Positions 49,589 to 58,210 of a stretch of 64,000 nt of DNA are shown here, in pieces (within the stretch, counting starts at the first letter, position 1; the number at the start of each line of letters is the position of its first letter). The DNA is from JBBRHH01 sp963788015 (GTDB lineage Bacteria; Planctomycetota; Phycisphaerae; Tepidisphaerales; Tepidisphaeraceae): positions 186,001 to 250,000 of the forward strand of contig CAWBEY010000010.1 in the NCBI GenBank assembly GCA_963788015.1. Reading direction: 5' to 3'. Below the pieces are notes generated by a model, which did no database searches, was not told the DNA's origin, and saw nothing but the letters and a program-made list of their open reading frames with translations. Made by a program: the position numbers and the translations under genes.

Positions 49589-51955
49589 TCAACGTTCTGT
49601 GGCGGATGGATCGGCGATTTTGTCTGTCAATGTTTGCGGCGTGGCGGCGGGTTGAAGTTTTTGTTGGACGGTGGTGTCGTAGTGGACGCCGTCGGGAACG
49701 GGGACTGGGACGGGGACGCTGACGCCGAAGGGGCCTTCGGTTTTGTGGGCAGCGTCTACGGCGAGGAAGGCGGTGAAGGCGGACATGAGGCTGTTTTCGA
49801 GGGCGAGTTGTTTGATCTGGTCGGGGAGGCGGGGGTTTGCTTCCCAGGCGACGCGGTCGTAGAGATCGGCGATTTTGTTGCGGGCCCAGACGGCGCTGAT
49901 GCCGTCGTGGTTGGCGGCCGGATCGTCCAGATCGGGGGTGAGGGTCATGGTGTGGGACTCGGGGCCCATCTGGCCTTTGATGGTGAGGGTGGGTTTGCCG
50001 TGGCCGTGAAAGCGGCCGGTGAGGAGGACGGGTCGGCCGACGAAAAGGTCGGGGATGCGCTGGGGGTAGACGTCGTCCACCTGCATTGTGCCCCAGTCGA
50101 TGGCGATGTCGGTGAGGGCAGGGTGGCTGATGCGGTCGAAAAATTGTTGCATAATTTCGTCGGCGTTGTCCTGGGTGGAGAGGAAGGCCACAGCGCCGTT
50201 GCCGAGCTTGGCCATGTGTTCCAGGAGATAGCGGTTGGTGGAGTTGCCGACGCCGAAGCTGAAGATGCGCGAGGGGCCCAGGAGGCGGTGGATTTCGGAG
50301 AGGGCTTCGGGCTCGTTGCCGATGAAGCCGTCGGTCATAAAGCTGACGAAGCGGAGGCGGCTTTGGTCGTGGGGGAAATCGAGGGCAGCGCGCAGGCCAT
50401 CGACGAGTATGGTGCCGCCGCCGGCGCGGAAGGAATCGACCCAGGCGAGAGCGCGGCGGACGTTGTCGGGGGTGGCGGGGAAGGGGGAAGGGCCGAGTTT
50501 TTCGGCGGTGTCGCCGAAGCGGATGACCTGGAAGGTGTCCTGGTCGTTCATGTGGGTGAGGGCGTAACGGACTGCGGCCTTTTCCTGGGCGAGGGGAGCG
50601 CCTTCCTGGCTGCCGGAGACGTCGACGACGAAGACGAGTTCGAGGGGCTTGCGGGGGAGGGTTTGGAGTTGGGCTGGGGGGTAGAGGAGAAGGGTGAAGT
50701 AGGAGTCGGGGGAGTTGGGTTGAGTCTGAGTTTGAGGGTTCGGGGTTCGGGATTCGGGGTTCAGGGGGAAAGGGCCCTCACCCCTGCCCTCTCCCGGTGT
50801 ACCGGGAGAGGGGGTCAGATTGGGAGAGGGGGGCAGCAATGAAGAGGGGGTATGGCGTTGGGTGAGGAGCGCTAGTTTGGTGGTTTGGCCGGCTACTTTG
50901 TAGTGGAGGATGAAGTCGCGGTTGGGGAGGGTGTTGGAGGGGGCGAGGGTGATGTCGGCCGTTTGGGGGGTGGGCTGGGTGGTGGTGATTTGGTGGGAGG
51001 GGCAGTCGATTTTTTCGAGGGTGACGCCGGCGTCGAGGTGGAGGGAGAGAGCGATGTCGTGGCCGGAGCGTTCGGTGGGGTGGAGGTATTGGATTTCGGT
51101 TTTTTGGCCGGAAGTGCCTTGAGCGCCGCGGGCGACTGCGCCGATGCCGGTGGTGATGTCGGGAGGATTGAAGCGCGGGCCGACCACCATGGGGAAGACG
51201 AACTCGTAGGCGCCGTCGAGGTAGCTGAGGGTGTGGAAGTATTTGATGTCGATGTCGATTTGTTTGCCAGGCTCGATGTTGGCGATGGATTGGGTGAAGA
51301 CGTTGGGGCGTTCCTGGGTGAGGAGGGCGGCGACGTAGCCTTGGGATTTGGCTTCGTTGTAGATGCGCTGGGCTTCCTGGCGTTCGCGGATGATGCCGCG
51401 GATGTGGCGCTGGCCGATGGTGAGGACGAATTCGTTGACGGCCGCGTTGTGGGGGAGGGGGAAGACGTAGAGGGCTTCGATCTTGGTGTCGAAGGGGTTG
51501 TGGTATTGCTGGGTGACTTCTACGGTTGCAATATAGCCGGCAATGGAGGCCTTGACGCTGGTGTGCTTGAGGGGGATGGGAATCTGGGTTTTGGTTTGCG
51601 GGTCCTCGGCCATGAGAGCACCGGAGCCGGGGATGTCGTTGTGGGGTTGGGGCTGGGCGTCGGGGGATTTCTTTTCGATGACCCAGAGCTCTTCGTCGCG
51701 GTTGGGGCGGGAACCTGGGATGGGAGGGGCGGTGATGGTTTGTCCATTTATATTGGGTTGGGTGGCGCCGCCTGGGTTGACGGTCGGGGTTGTCTCGCGC
51801 GGTGTTAAAGTTCCCCAGTTGCGTAAGGATTCTCTGATTGATGAGTCTGGGGGTTCGTGTGAGCGACGTTCGGCGGCGCAGCCGTACAGCAGGGATGCGA
51901 CGACGACGGCCATGAGGCCGGCGAGGGGCCAGCGGCGAGTGGTTCTGAGATTCAT
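49589..51955 (-). CDS. VIT and von Willebrand factor A domain lipoprotein
   Basis: This intact 788-residue protein is a predicted surface lipoprotein, with LLYGC as the lipobox (Cys26). A VIT domain covers about residues 120-260 (IPLKHTSVKASIAGYIATVEV then RIYNEAKSQGY). A linker follows, in which a 40-bp palindromic repeat and a GGTTCGG repeat are translated in frame as SPGTPGEGRGEG and PESRTPNPQ. The VWA domain begins ELVFVVDVSGSQEG (MIDAS DxSxS, about residue 445). VIT-VWA proteins are linked to adhesion and multi-protein assembly. The ATG at 51955 overlaps the stop of the cohesin-like gene (ATGA), so translation is coupled. The metal site is intact. Confidence 0.9.
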   Translation of the reverse strand: MNLRTTRRWPLAGLMAVVVASLLYGCAAERRSHEPPDSSIRESLRNWGTLTPRETTPTVNPGGATQPNINGQTITAPPIPGSRPNRDEELWVIEKKSPDAQPQPHNDIPGSGALMAEDPQTKTQIPIPLKHTSVKASIAGYIATVEVTQQYHNPFDTKIEALYVFPLPHNAAVNEFVLTIGQRHIRGIIRERQEAQRIYNEAKSQGYVAALLTQERPNVFTQSIANIEPGKQIDIDIKYFHTLSYLDGAYEFVFPMVVGPRFNPPDITTGIGAVARGAQGTSGQKTEIQYLHPTERSGHDIALSLHLDAGVTLEKIDCPSHQITTTQPTPQTADITLAPSNTLPNRDFILHYKVAGQTTKLALLTQRHTPSSLLPPSPNLTPSPGTPGEGRGEGPFPLNPESRTPNPQTQTQPNSPDSYFTLLLYPPAQLQTLPRKPLELVFVVDVSGSQEGAPLAQEKAAVRYALTHMNDQDTFQVIRFGDTAEKLGPSPFPATPDNVRRALAWVDSFRAGGGTILVDGLRAALDFPHDQSRLRFVSFMTDGFIGNEPEALSEIHRLLGPSRIFSFGVGNSTNRYLLEHMAKLGNGAVAFLSTQDNADEIMQQFFDRISHPALTDIAIDWGTMQVDDVYPQRIPDLFVGRPVLLTGRFHGHGKPTLTIKGQMGPESHTMTLTPDLDDPAANHDGISAVWARNKIADLYDRVAWEANPRLPDQIKQLALENSLMSAFTAFLAVDAAHKTEGPFGVSVPVPVPVPDGVHYDTTVQQKLQPAATPQTLTDKIADPSATER
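50736..50768. repeat. GGTTCGGGG-type repeat inside the VIT-VWA gene
   Basis: GGGTTCGGGGTTCGGGATTC and GGGGTTCAGGGGG lie in coding sequence. On the minus strand they are read as Pro-Glu-Ser-Arg-Thr-Pro-Asn-Pro. Confidence 0.75.
50773..50815. repeat. CCCTCTCCCGGT palindromic repeat, coding copy
   Basis: The arms CCCTCTCCCGGT (50787-50798) and ACCGGGAGAGGG (50801-50812) form a perfect 12-bp stem around GT. They lie inside the VIT-VWA gene and are read in frame as LTPSPGTPGEGRGEG on the minus strand. Confidence 0.85.
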
Positions 51956-52486
51956 GGGGTTTCTCCTTTTGCGTCGGGGTCGATGAGCGAGAGTTCGGCC
52001 GGGATTTTCTGGCCGTCGGGGTTGCCGGCGGTGGTGAGCTTGGCGGTGAATTTTGGATCGGTGTCGGCGCTGATGGCGAGGTGAATGCGGGCGACGCGGG
52101 TTTTGCCATGTGGGACGTTGGAGCTGGTGGTGAAGGCGGCGATGATGACGCGGTTTTTCACGAGTTCCAGGGCGTCGTGGTAGGGCGGCTTGTCGAACGG
52201 GGGCGCGGCCGCTCCTTCGATGCCGACGACCGTTGCGGTGTTGGGGGGGATGAATAGCTCGAACTGATAGGCGGCGAGGGGGGCGGAGGCGGAGTCGATG
52301 TAGACGTCGAGGGATTTGAAGTGGAGGCGGGGGGAGGGTTCGGGGTTTGGGGTTCGGGGTTCAGGGGAGGAGGGGGTGGGGGATGTCCGGGTGGTGGGTT
52401 GGGTGGTAGAGGCGGCGGCGCGCCGTTGAAGGTAGGAGGGTTAGGAGTGTGAGGGTCAGGGCGAGGATGGTGGGGCGGGGGGTCAT
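51952..52486 (-). CDS. Secreted cohesin-like beta-domain protein
   Basis: This is a secreted protein of about 178 residues. The signal peptide LALTLTLLTLL starts at ATG 52486, which overlaps the dockerin gene stop as ATGA. The frame breaks near 52430. A Pro/Thr/Ser linker with PEPRTPNPEP, translated from a GGTTCGG repeat, precedes a single beta-sandwich domain: LDVYIDSASAPLAAYQFELF, VVGIEGA, PPYHDAL, NRVIIAAFTTSSNVP and RVARIHLAIS. The layout (opening strand, AAYQFEL-like second strand, late hydrophobic strand) resembles cohesin and carbohydrate-binding relatives. Cohesin identity is inference and weaker than the dockerin call. The 3' end overlaps the VIT-VWA start. Confidence 0.7.
52336..52367. 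repeat. GGTTCGGGG-type repeat inside the cohesin-like gene
   Basis: GGGTTCGGGGTTTGGGGTTC and GGGGTTCAGGGG lie in coding sequence. On the minus strand they read PEPRTPNPEP. They closely resemble the copy at 50736-50768. Confidence 0.75.
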
Positions 52487-52993
52487 TGGATGGGGGTTTT
52501 TGAGGGGGTGGTGTTGGGGGTGAGGCTGACGGCGGTTTGGGCTAGGGATTGGACGTCGCGGTCGTCGATGATGCCGTCGTGGTTGATGTCGAGGCGGAGA
52601 TCGGTGAGTGATGCGGCCTGGAGGCGCTTGGCGAGGAGGAGGGCGTCGAGGATATCGACCTGGCCGTCGCCGTTGAGGTCGGCGGTGGCGACTGGGGTGG
52701 GAATGGTGGTGGCGACGGGTGTGGAGGGGGCTGGGTGGTGGAGTGGGTTGAGCCATAGGATGAGGGCGATGCTGGCGGCGGCGGCGCTGGCGAGGCCCCA
52801 GGCGCAGGACCAGGCGGAGCTGGTGGCGGCGGGCGAAATGGGCGCGGGCGGCAAAGAGGATGTGGTGGTCGAGCTGGGAGGGGATGGGGAGGGAGGAGCG
52901 GGTGAGGGCGGAGAGATCATCGCGGAGGCGCGGGGGGAGGTGGTCGTCGCGGTCCGATGGGGCGGGGTCAGAGTGGAAGGGCGGCACGCTCAT
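52483..52993 (-). CDS. Membrane-anchored protein with dockerin-type repeats
   Basis: The reconstructed protein is about 169 residues. The N-terminus (LPPRLRDDLSALTRSSLPIP, HILFAARAHFARRHQ) resembles the cytoplasmic end of planctomycete ECF-linked or anti-sigma-like membrane proteins. One TM helix (LASAAAASIALILWL) follows. Outside the membrane are two dockerin-type EF-hand repeats: DLNGDGQVDILDALLLAKRL and DINHDGIIDDRDVQSLAQ, each with the DxNxDGxxDxxD calcium loop. The frame breaks near 52803. The 3' end overlaps the cohesin-like gene. The combination suggests a calcium-dependent anchor for the next gene's product. No ECF sigma gene is adjacent. Confidence 0.8.
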
Positions 52994-53151
52994 GGATATC
53001 CAATTGAGTGAGCCAGAGGCGAAGAAGGTTCATTGGAATGTCGGAAATTTTCGCGGAGCCGAATATCCATGGGTGCGGCACCGACAAGGCTGGCCGGCTG
53101 TCGAGATGACGGTGTTAGCTACAAGTGCATGTTCCGGCTGCCCCAGAGGCG

Positions 53152-54684
53152 TCACTTTCCGATGGTTTGGGAGGTGCTGAAGATGTACAGCCGGTCGAGG
53201 GCGATGCTGTCGGCATTGGGCCAGAGACGATATTCGAGGGTGGTGGGCTGGGTGAGCGTGATCGAAACGGGCATGGCTCGCCAGTGGCCGGGGTCAAAGT
53301 CGCTGGCGTTGGGCCGACGCTGCGCCTGGGTGTTGCCGTCCTTGCAGACGTCGAGGAAGCAAACGTCAGTCTTTCGCGGGCCGGTCAGCGCCTCAACGCG
53401 GTAGACGAACAGGTAATTACCCGAACCCCATTTCTCATAGATGCCCCAGAACAAAATAAAACTGTCTGAGCCTCCCATTGGAGTGGCCGAAAAGCTGCCG
53501 GGCAGCTTCTGGGGATGACCATTCCCGGTGGTCTTGAACTCGCTGGCGTCGTGATAGCGCAAGAGCTCGAGCTGTCGGACATCCTTCAGGACCGTGGGGA
53601 AATGCGCCGCCACGTCATCAATCACCTGCTGCGCCTCGCGCGCATTTGCTTTCGCGACCTTGACGCGCACGACGGGGTGGCCCGGCCGGCCGTTCTGATC
53701 GCCGTTGCCGGCCCAGGAGTCCCATGGGCCCTCGGCTTCAATGTCTCCCAGTCGTTTGTCGCATTTCACCTTGGCAAGGCCGCTCAGGCCAGCCTGGGAC
53801 AGGCGATACCAGGCGGCGGCGTGGTTGCGAATGACGCGGCGTATAAAGGCGGATTCCTGTTCGGCCAGGTCCCACCATGCGTCGGCAAGGCCCATCTGAT
53901 CAGCGGCGTCTGTCGCGCTGGTAGCGTCTTTGACGGCGATGTCATGGAATTTCCCTGCGCTGTGAGACAGTCGTGGGAGTCCCCCTTCCCAATTGTCCTT
54001 GATAAAGCATTGGTAGCGGCCGACGACGAGATTGGCTTCGGCGTCGTTGGGGTTGGAGGCCAGAGCATCGAGAGCGGGCGCCATCTTGAGGAAAGCGGCA
54101 CGGCCCTCGCTGATCGCTCCTCGGCGGACGATTAACATGCGTGAGAGTGATGGATCGTTCGCGCGTGACGCGGCGTTTGAGGCCATTTCGAGCAACTGGG
54201 CGGCCACATCGTAACGGTCGGCAGCGAAGGCCTGCCCCGCAACAACGTCGGCCTGCCGGGCAAAATCGGCCTGGGCTTCGGGCGTTCGAACAGCGGAAAC
54301 CAGACGCCCCAACGTTTCCTGCTCGAGTTTTAGCCCGTCGATGTCCCAATTGATGGCCAACTCATTAATCGCTGCCAGCGATTTGGCGGCGTCCCCGGCC
54401 CCTACGGCGACATCAACGGTCTTTCGGAGAAGAACATATCTGGAGGCAGGGTTGTCGGTGGTTTCGCCAGCGGCTTTCAACAGCTTTTCGGCAAGAGCGG
54501 CTTTGGCGTCCGGGGTTTTGGCTTTCACGATCTCGTCGGCGAAAACGCCATCAACCAGGCGGGTTGCGGTTTGAATGGCGATCGGATCCGGAACGGCTGG
54601 GCGGGTTGTGGCTTGGGCGGCGACGAGGGTCGGAGTGAGAGTGCTGAGGCAAAACAGGAACAGCAGAGCAAGGGCGCATCTCAT
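53152..54684 (-). CDS. Secreted protein sharing an ectodomain with the giant kinase
   Basis: This intact 510-residue protein has a signal peptide (ALALLFLFCLSTLTPTLVAA). Residues about 40-320 resemble the ectodomain of the giant kinase at 9245-13792: FADEIVKAKTPDAKAALAEKLLKAAG versus FNTEY...GKAALAKKLLKQG, and NPNDAEANLVVGRYQ...DAWWDLAEQ versus DPNDAAANLTVGRQA...NGWWDLAEK. A beta-type domain of unknown fold fills the C-terminus. No catalytic motif is visible. It is read first in the run that leads to the dockerin, cohesin-like and VIT-VWA genes, with 158 bases to the next start, so co-transcription is possible but not proven. Confidence 0.85.
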   Translation of the reverse strand: MRCALALLFLFCLSTLTPTLVAAQATTRPAVPDPIAIQTATRLVDGVFADEIVKAKTPDAKAALAEKLLKAAGETTDNPASRYVLLRKTVDVAVGAGDAAKSLAAINELAINWDIDGLKLEQETLGRLVSAVRTPEAQADFARQADVVAGQAFAADRYDVAAQLLEMASNAASRANDPSLSRMLIVRRGAISEGRAAFLKMAPALDALASNPNDAEANLVVGRYQCFIKDNWEGGLPRLSHSAGKFHDIAVKDATSATDAADQMGLADAWWDLAEQESAFIRRVIRNHAAAWYRLSQAGLSGLAKVKCDKRLGDIEAEGPWDSWAGNGDQNGRPGHPVVRVKVAKANAREAQQVIDDVAAHFPTVLKDVRQLELLRYHDASEFKTTGNGHPQKLPGSFSATPMGGSDSFILFWGIYEKWGSGNYLFVYRVEALTGPRKTDVCFLDVCKDGNTQAQRRPNASDFDPGHWRAMPVSITLTQPTTLEYRLWPNADSIALDRLYIFSTSQTIGK

Positions 54685-54781
54685 GGTAGGATCCTGTGGA
54701 CGTGAACATGCGTGGGTGAGGACGGCTACTTAACGAGGAACAAATTGATGATAGCTGCTATGGGACTGGACACCAATGGCA

Positions 54782-55925
54782 CTATGGGCGGGGGGTGCGC
54801 CGCAGGATGAGGGTGGTGATTTCGGGGGGGCAGCGGAAGCGGATTGGGCGGCGTTGGCCGAGGCCTCGGCTTACGTGTTGGACGAGGGGAGGGAGGTCGT
54901 AGGTTCCGAAGCGCAGGCCGGCGCGGGGGGGGCCGATGAGGGGGAGACGGATTTGGCCGCCGTGGAAGTGGCCGGCCAGCATGAGGTCGAAGTGGTGGTG
55001 ATGAGCCCACTTGATGCAGGTGGGGGTGTGGCTGAGGAGGAGGCGGAAGTCGGCGGGGGGGAGGTCGTTGAGCGTGGGATGATGCCGGCCGATCCAAGGG
55101 CGTTCGGTGCCGGCGACGAGGAGGGTTTTGCCGCGGATGGAGTGGGTGAGGTAGCGGCCGCCCACGCGGGTGTAGTTGAGGGATTGGAGGGCGTGGCGGA
55201 GAGGGCGGCGGTGGCGGGAATCGTGGTTGCCCAGGACGAAAAATGCGCCGTGGGGAGGGTGGAGGAGGCCGAGGGTAGAGGGGAGCCAGTCGAGGAACTG
55301 GGGATGATCGATGATGTCGCCGGTGAGGGCGACAATGTCCGGGTTGAGGGAGGCGGCGGTTTGGAGGACATATTGGAAATATTCAAGGCCGGGGGTGCCG
55401 TTGAAGTGGAGATCGGAGAGATGGAGGAGGGAGAGGCCGTCCCATTCTGGAGGGAGATTGGGGAGTTTTAGTTCGCGTTGGATGAGGTCGAGCTGGAAGA
55501 TTTCGTTGAAGGGGAGGCGGGCGATTCGGCCGCGGCGGCCAGGGGAGAGGGGGTGGTAAGTGAGGATGGCGGCGACGTCGATGTGGCGGGAGGTGGAGGA
55601 GATTTCGGAGGCCGGCTTTTGACGAAACTGCGCCGCGGACGACGGCGATCATGGCGAGAGCGCAGGATGCGAGGCAGGTGGCGGTGTAGATTTGCCAGAA
55701 GAGGGGGAGGGTGCGCCAGAGAGGTTGGGTGCGGAGGAGGGAGGGGTGAAGGAAGAAAAGGAAGAGGAGAGGGAGGAGGACGAGGGCGATGCTGCTGAGG
55801 AGTAGAAGCGGCCGCCAGATGAGGATGGGGAGGAGGGTGGTGTGGATGCGGGCGAGCCAGACGCGTGCGATGGCGAGATGGCCGACGAGGACGGCGAGGA
55901 TCAGGAGTGCGTTGAGGGCGAGCAT
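54782..55925 (-). CDS. Membrane-anchored metallophosphoesterase
   Basis: This is a calcineurin-like phosphoesterase of about 380 residues. The N-terminus has about four TM helices (LNALLILAVLVGHLAIARV, LLLLSSIALVLLPLLFLFF and others). The catalytic part carries LLHLSDLHFNGTPG, LTGDIIDH, VLGNHDSR and HHFDLMLAGHFHGGQ, the metal-binding motifs I-V of the family. The frame breaks near 55632. Substrates in similar proteins range from nucleotides to lipid-linked phosphates (for example UDP-diacylglucosamine), and the sequence does not decide. It is separated from the secreted protein at 53152-54684 by 97 bases, on the same strand. Confidence 0.87.
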
Positions 55926-55977
55926 CGTGGGGCGGGGTCGCTGGGCGGGCTGGCTCGTTTGACTTTGGCGCGTGCGA

Positions 55978-56634
55978 TTAAAGGGGGGGCGGTGTGGGGG
56001 CTAGAGGAATGGAAGAGGGGAGGGCGGAGATGGGCGACGCGGGTGGTGCGTTCAGGCTGCTCCAGATGCCGATGGCGATCATGGCGATGCCGGCGAGGAA
56101 GGTGAAGATCGCGACGACTTGGGCGACGGGGGAACTTTGGGCGTGAATGGAGAGGGTGGCAGCGGAGGCGCCTGGATCGCCCTGAATCATTTTGTTGACC
56201 AGTGTGGCGGCGGCGTTGGCAGGGGCGACGTAGGATGCGAGGTACCACTCGAAGATCAGGGCGCCCAGGAGGCAGAGCGTGCCGCAGCCGACGAGGGTGA
56301 GTGGCATGGGTGGCCGGGGCTTGGCGGTGACCTGAGCAAGGTCGGCGATGGCATGCCGAATGATGCGGGCAAGGAAGATGAGGCTGCCGATTGCCAGAAG
56401 CATGACGACAAAGCCGCAGACGACGCGGCCAACGATCGGGCCTTCGTTGTTATAGCTGGGGAGGAAGCGGGGATCGGGAAGACCGACGGCATCGGCGAAA
56501 GAATTTGCTCCGAGCATGCCGACGACGATGCCGAGAATCATGATGAGGAATCGATCGCTTTTGGGCGGTCGATGCAGAGCGTCATCAACGGGATGCCGGA
56601 CGTAGGAGAGCGGGAGAGGAGGATCCTGTTGCAT
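55978..56634 (-). CDS. Membrane protein of unknown function
   Basis: This 218-residue protein has four TM segments (FLIMILGIVVGMLGANSFA, VVCGFVVMLLAIGSLIFLA, LTLVGCGTLCLLGALIFEWY, VAIFTFLAGIAMIAIGIWS) and a Pro-rich C-terminus. No family is recognised. The frame is intact. It lies between the metallophosphoesterase (start 52 bases downstream) and the glutathione peroxidase (34 bases upstream) on the same strand. It is probably part of one transcript with both. Confidence 0.68.
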   Translation of the reverse strand: MQQDPPLPLSYVRHPVDDALHRPPKSDRFLIMILGIVVGMLGANSFADAVGLPDPRFLPSYNNEGPIVGRVVCGFVVMLLAIGSLIFLARIIRHAIADLAQVTAKPRPPMPLTLVGCGTLCLLGALIFEWYLASYVAPANAAATLVNKMIQGDPGASAATLSIHAQSSPVAQVVAIFTFLAGIAMIAIGIWSSLNAPPASPISALPSSIPLAPTPPPL

Positions 56635-56667
56635 GGCGGCTCCGCTGGTTTTTGATGCTGTCGGGTT

Positions 56668-57267
56668 TTACTGCTTGTCGGTGCGGGGGGCCTTGAGCGC
56701 TTCCTCGATGCTGGCGACGACTTTGGCGTCGTCGGGCTTGGTCTTGGCGCCGATGCGGGAGATGATCTTGCCGTCGCGGCCGATGAGGAACTTGGCGAAG
56801 TTCCACTCAATCTCGCCGCCGAATTCACCGGCCTTGGATTTGTCGGTGAGGTACTGATAGAGGGGTGCCTTGTCGTCGCCTTTCACGCTGATCTTGGCCA
56901 TCATCGGGAAGGCGACGTGGTAGGTGGCGGTGCAGAATTCCTTGATCTGGGCTTCGGTGCCGGGCTCCTGCTTGCCGAAGTTGTTGGCGGGGAAGCCGAT
57001 GACGACGAAGCCCTGGTCTTTGTATTTTTCGTAGAGGGATTCTAGCGGGGCGTACTGGGGGGTGTTGCCGCACTTGCTGGCGACGTTGACGATCATGACG
57101 ACGTGGCCTTTGTAGTCGGCGAGGTTTTTGGTGTCGCCGTCGATGGTTTTGACGGTGAAATCCAGAGGGCTGGACGGCTGAGTGGCGGGGGCGGCGAATG
57201 TGGTCATGGTGGTTCCAAGAAAAAGGGCGGCGGTTAACAATGTCTTGAGGCTTAACAATGTCTTCAT
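56668..57267 (-). CDS. Exported glutathione/thioredoxin peroxidase
   Basis: This is a Cys-type glutathione peroxidase family enzyme that reduces hydroperoxides, probably with thioredoxin as donor. The 199-residue protein has a signal peptide (LLTAALFLGTTMTTFA). The active-site motif is NVASKCGNT, with the peroxidatic Cys in place of selenocysteine; FPANNFGKQEPG supplies the Gln and EWNFAKFLI the Trp of the catalytic tetrad. ATG 57267 starts the signal peptide, so the 80-residue upstream extension is rejected. The frame is intact. It is divergent from the YHYH gene with a 136-base shared promoter region. Confidence 0.9.
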   Translation of the reverse strand: MKTLLSLKTLLTAALFLGTTMTTFAAPATQPSSPLDFTVKTIDGDTKNLADYKGHVVMIVNVASKCGNTPQYAPLESLYEKYKDQGFVVIGFPANNFGKQEPGTEAQIKEFCTATYHVAFPMMAKISVKGDDKAPLYQYLTDKSKAGEFGGEIEWNFAKFLIGRDGKIISRIGAKTKPDDAKVVASIEEALKAPRTDKQ

Positions 57268-57403
57268 GTTCGCTCCGGTATAATAAAAGGCTCGAATCGC
57301 GGGAGCAGTGTAAACATTTTGCTGCTCTACGCCATTGTATCGCCGATGGGCGGGGCTGTTGCGGTAGGATGTCGGCCGCGTGGGAGACTGCTGAAAGTTC
57401 ATT

Positions 57404-58210
57404 ATGACGCTTAGGGTTTTAAGATGTGGGATGGTGTTGCTGGCGGGCGTGGTCCTGGTGGCGACTGTGGTGGGCGCTGGCAAGCCGCAGGCCGAGAAGG
57501 CTGCCACGCAGCCTGTTCATCAGTTTCGGGACAATGTGAAGGTTGAGGTGACGGATGAGTTGCTGATCGTTCGGAGCAACGGCATTCCAGATCACGACCC
57601 GGGCAAGTTTCCCAATGCCCACAACCCCAACACGATTCGCGAGCAGAACTACACGTTTCGCATTCCGCGGCATCCGAAGGCGGCGGAGAAGATCACCAAG
57701 CTGCCGATGGGGCCCATTGGCGTGGCCGTCAATGGGGTGCCGTTTTACAACCCGTACAACGCGGAGGGCCAGGACGCGGCCAAGAATGAAGTGTTTGATG
57801 AATGCTGTGGGCATCCGGATCCGATGGGCCGGTATCACTATCACATTTATCCCAAGTGCGTACACACGTCATTTAAGGATGAGGAGGGGAAACACTCGCC
57901 ATTGATTGGGTACGCGTTTGACGGGTATGGGGTGTATGGTCCAAACGGAGAAAACGGTAAACCGCCGGCCGATTTGGACGAGTGCAATGGCCACACGGAC
58001 AACGTGCGTGGCTATCACTATCATGTGACGAATAAGTTTCCGTATATTCTGGGGGGGTATCATGGGGTGGTGGATGCGTCGAACCTTGACAGGCGTGGGC
58101 CGGGGAATGGGGGCAATGGGCCCGGTCCTGGAGGTCGGCGTCCGCCTGGGCCGCCGCCGGGGGAGAGGCCGTTTCCGCCGGATCGGCGTCCGCCGCCGCC
58201 GCCGCAGTGA
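57404..58210 (+). CDS. YHYH-domain protein with proline-rich tail
   Basis: This secreted protein of 268 residues matches the YHYH family (PF14240), whose function is uncertain and which often occurs in metal- or carbohydrate-related contexts. The signal peptide is MVLLAGVVLVATVVGAG. The diagnostic pair is MGRYHYHIYPKC and VRGYHYHVTNKF. Other conserved parts are DHDPGKFPNAHNPN, CCGHPDPMG and PLIGYAFDGYGVYGP. A Gly/Pro-rich tail of about 40 residues ends it. Several His and Cys suggest metal binding. The frame is intact. Confidence 0.88.
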   Translation: MTLRVLRCGMVLLAGVVLVATVVGAGKPQAEKAATQPVHQFRDNVKVEVTDELLIVRSNGIPDHDPGKFPNAHNPNTIREQNYTFRIPRHPKAAEKITKLPMGPIGVAVNGVPFYNPYNAEGQDAAKNEVFDECCGHPDPMGRYHYHIYPKCVHTSFKDEEGKHSPLIGYAFDGYGVYGPNGENGKPPADLDECNGHTDNVRGYHYHVTNKFPYILGGYHGVVDASNLDRRGPGNGGNGPGPGGRRPPGPPPGERPFPPDRRPPPPPQ

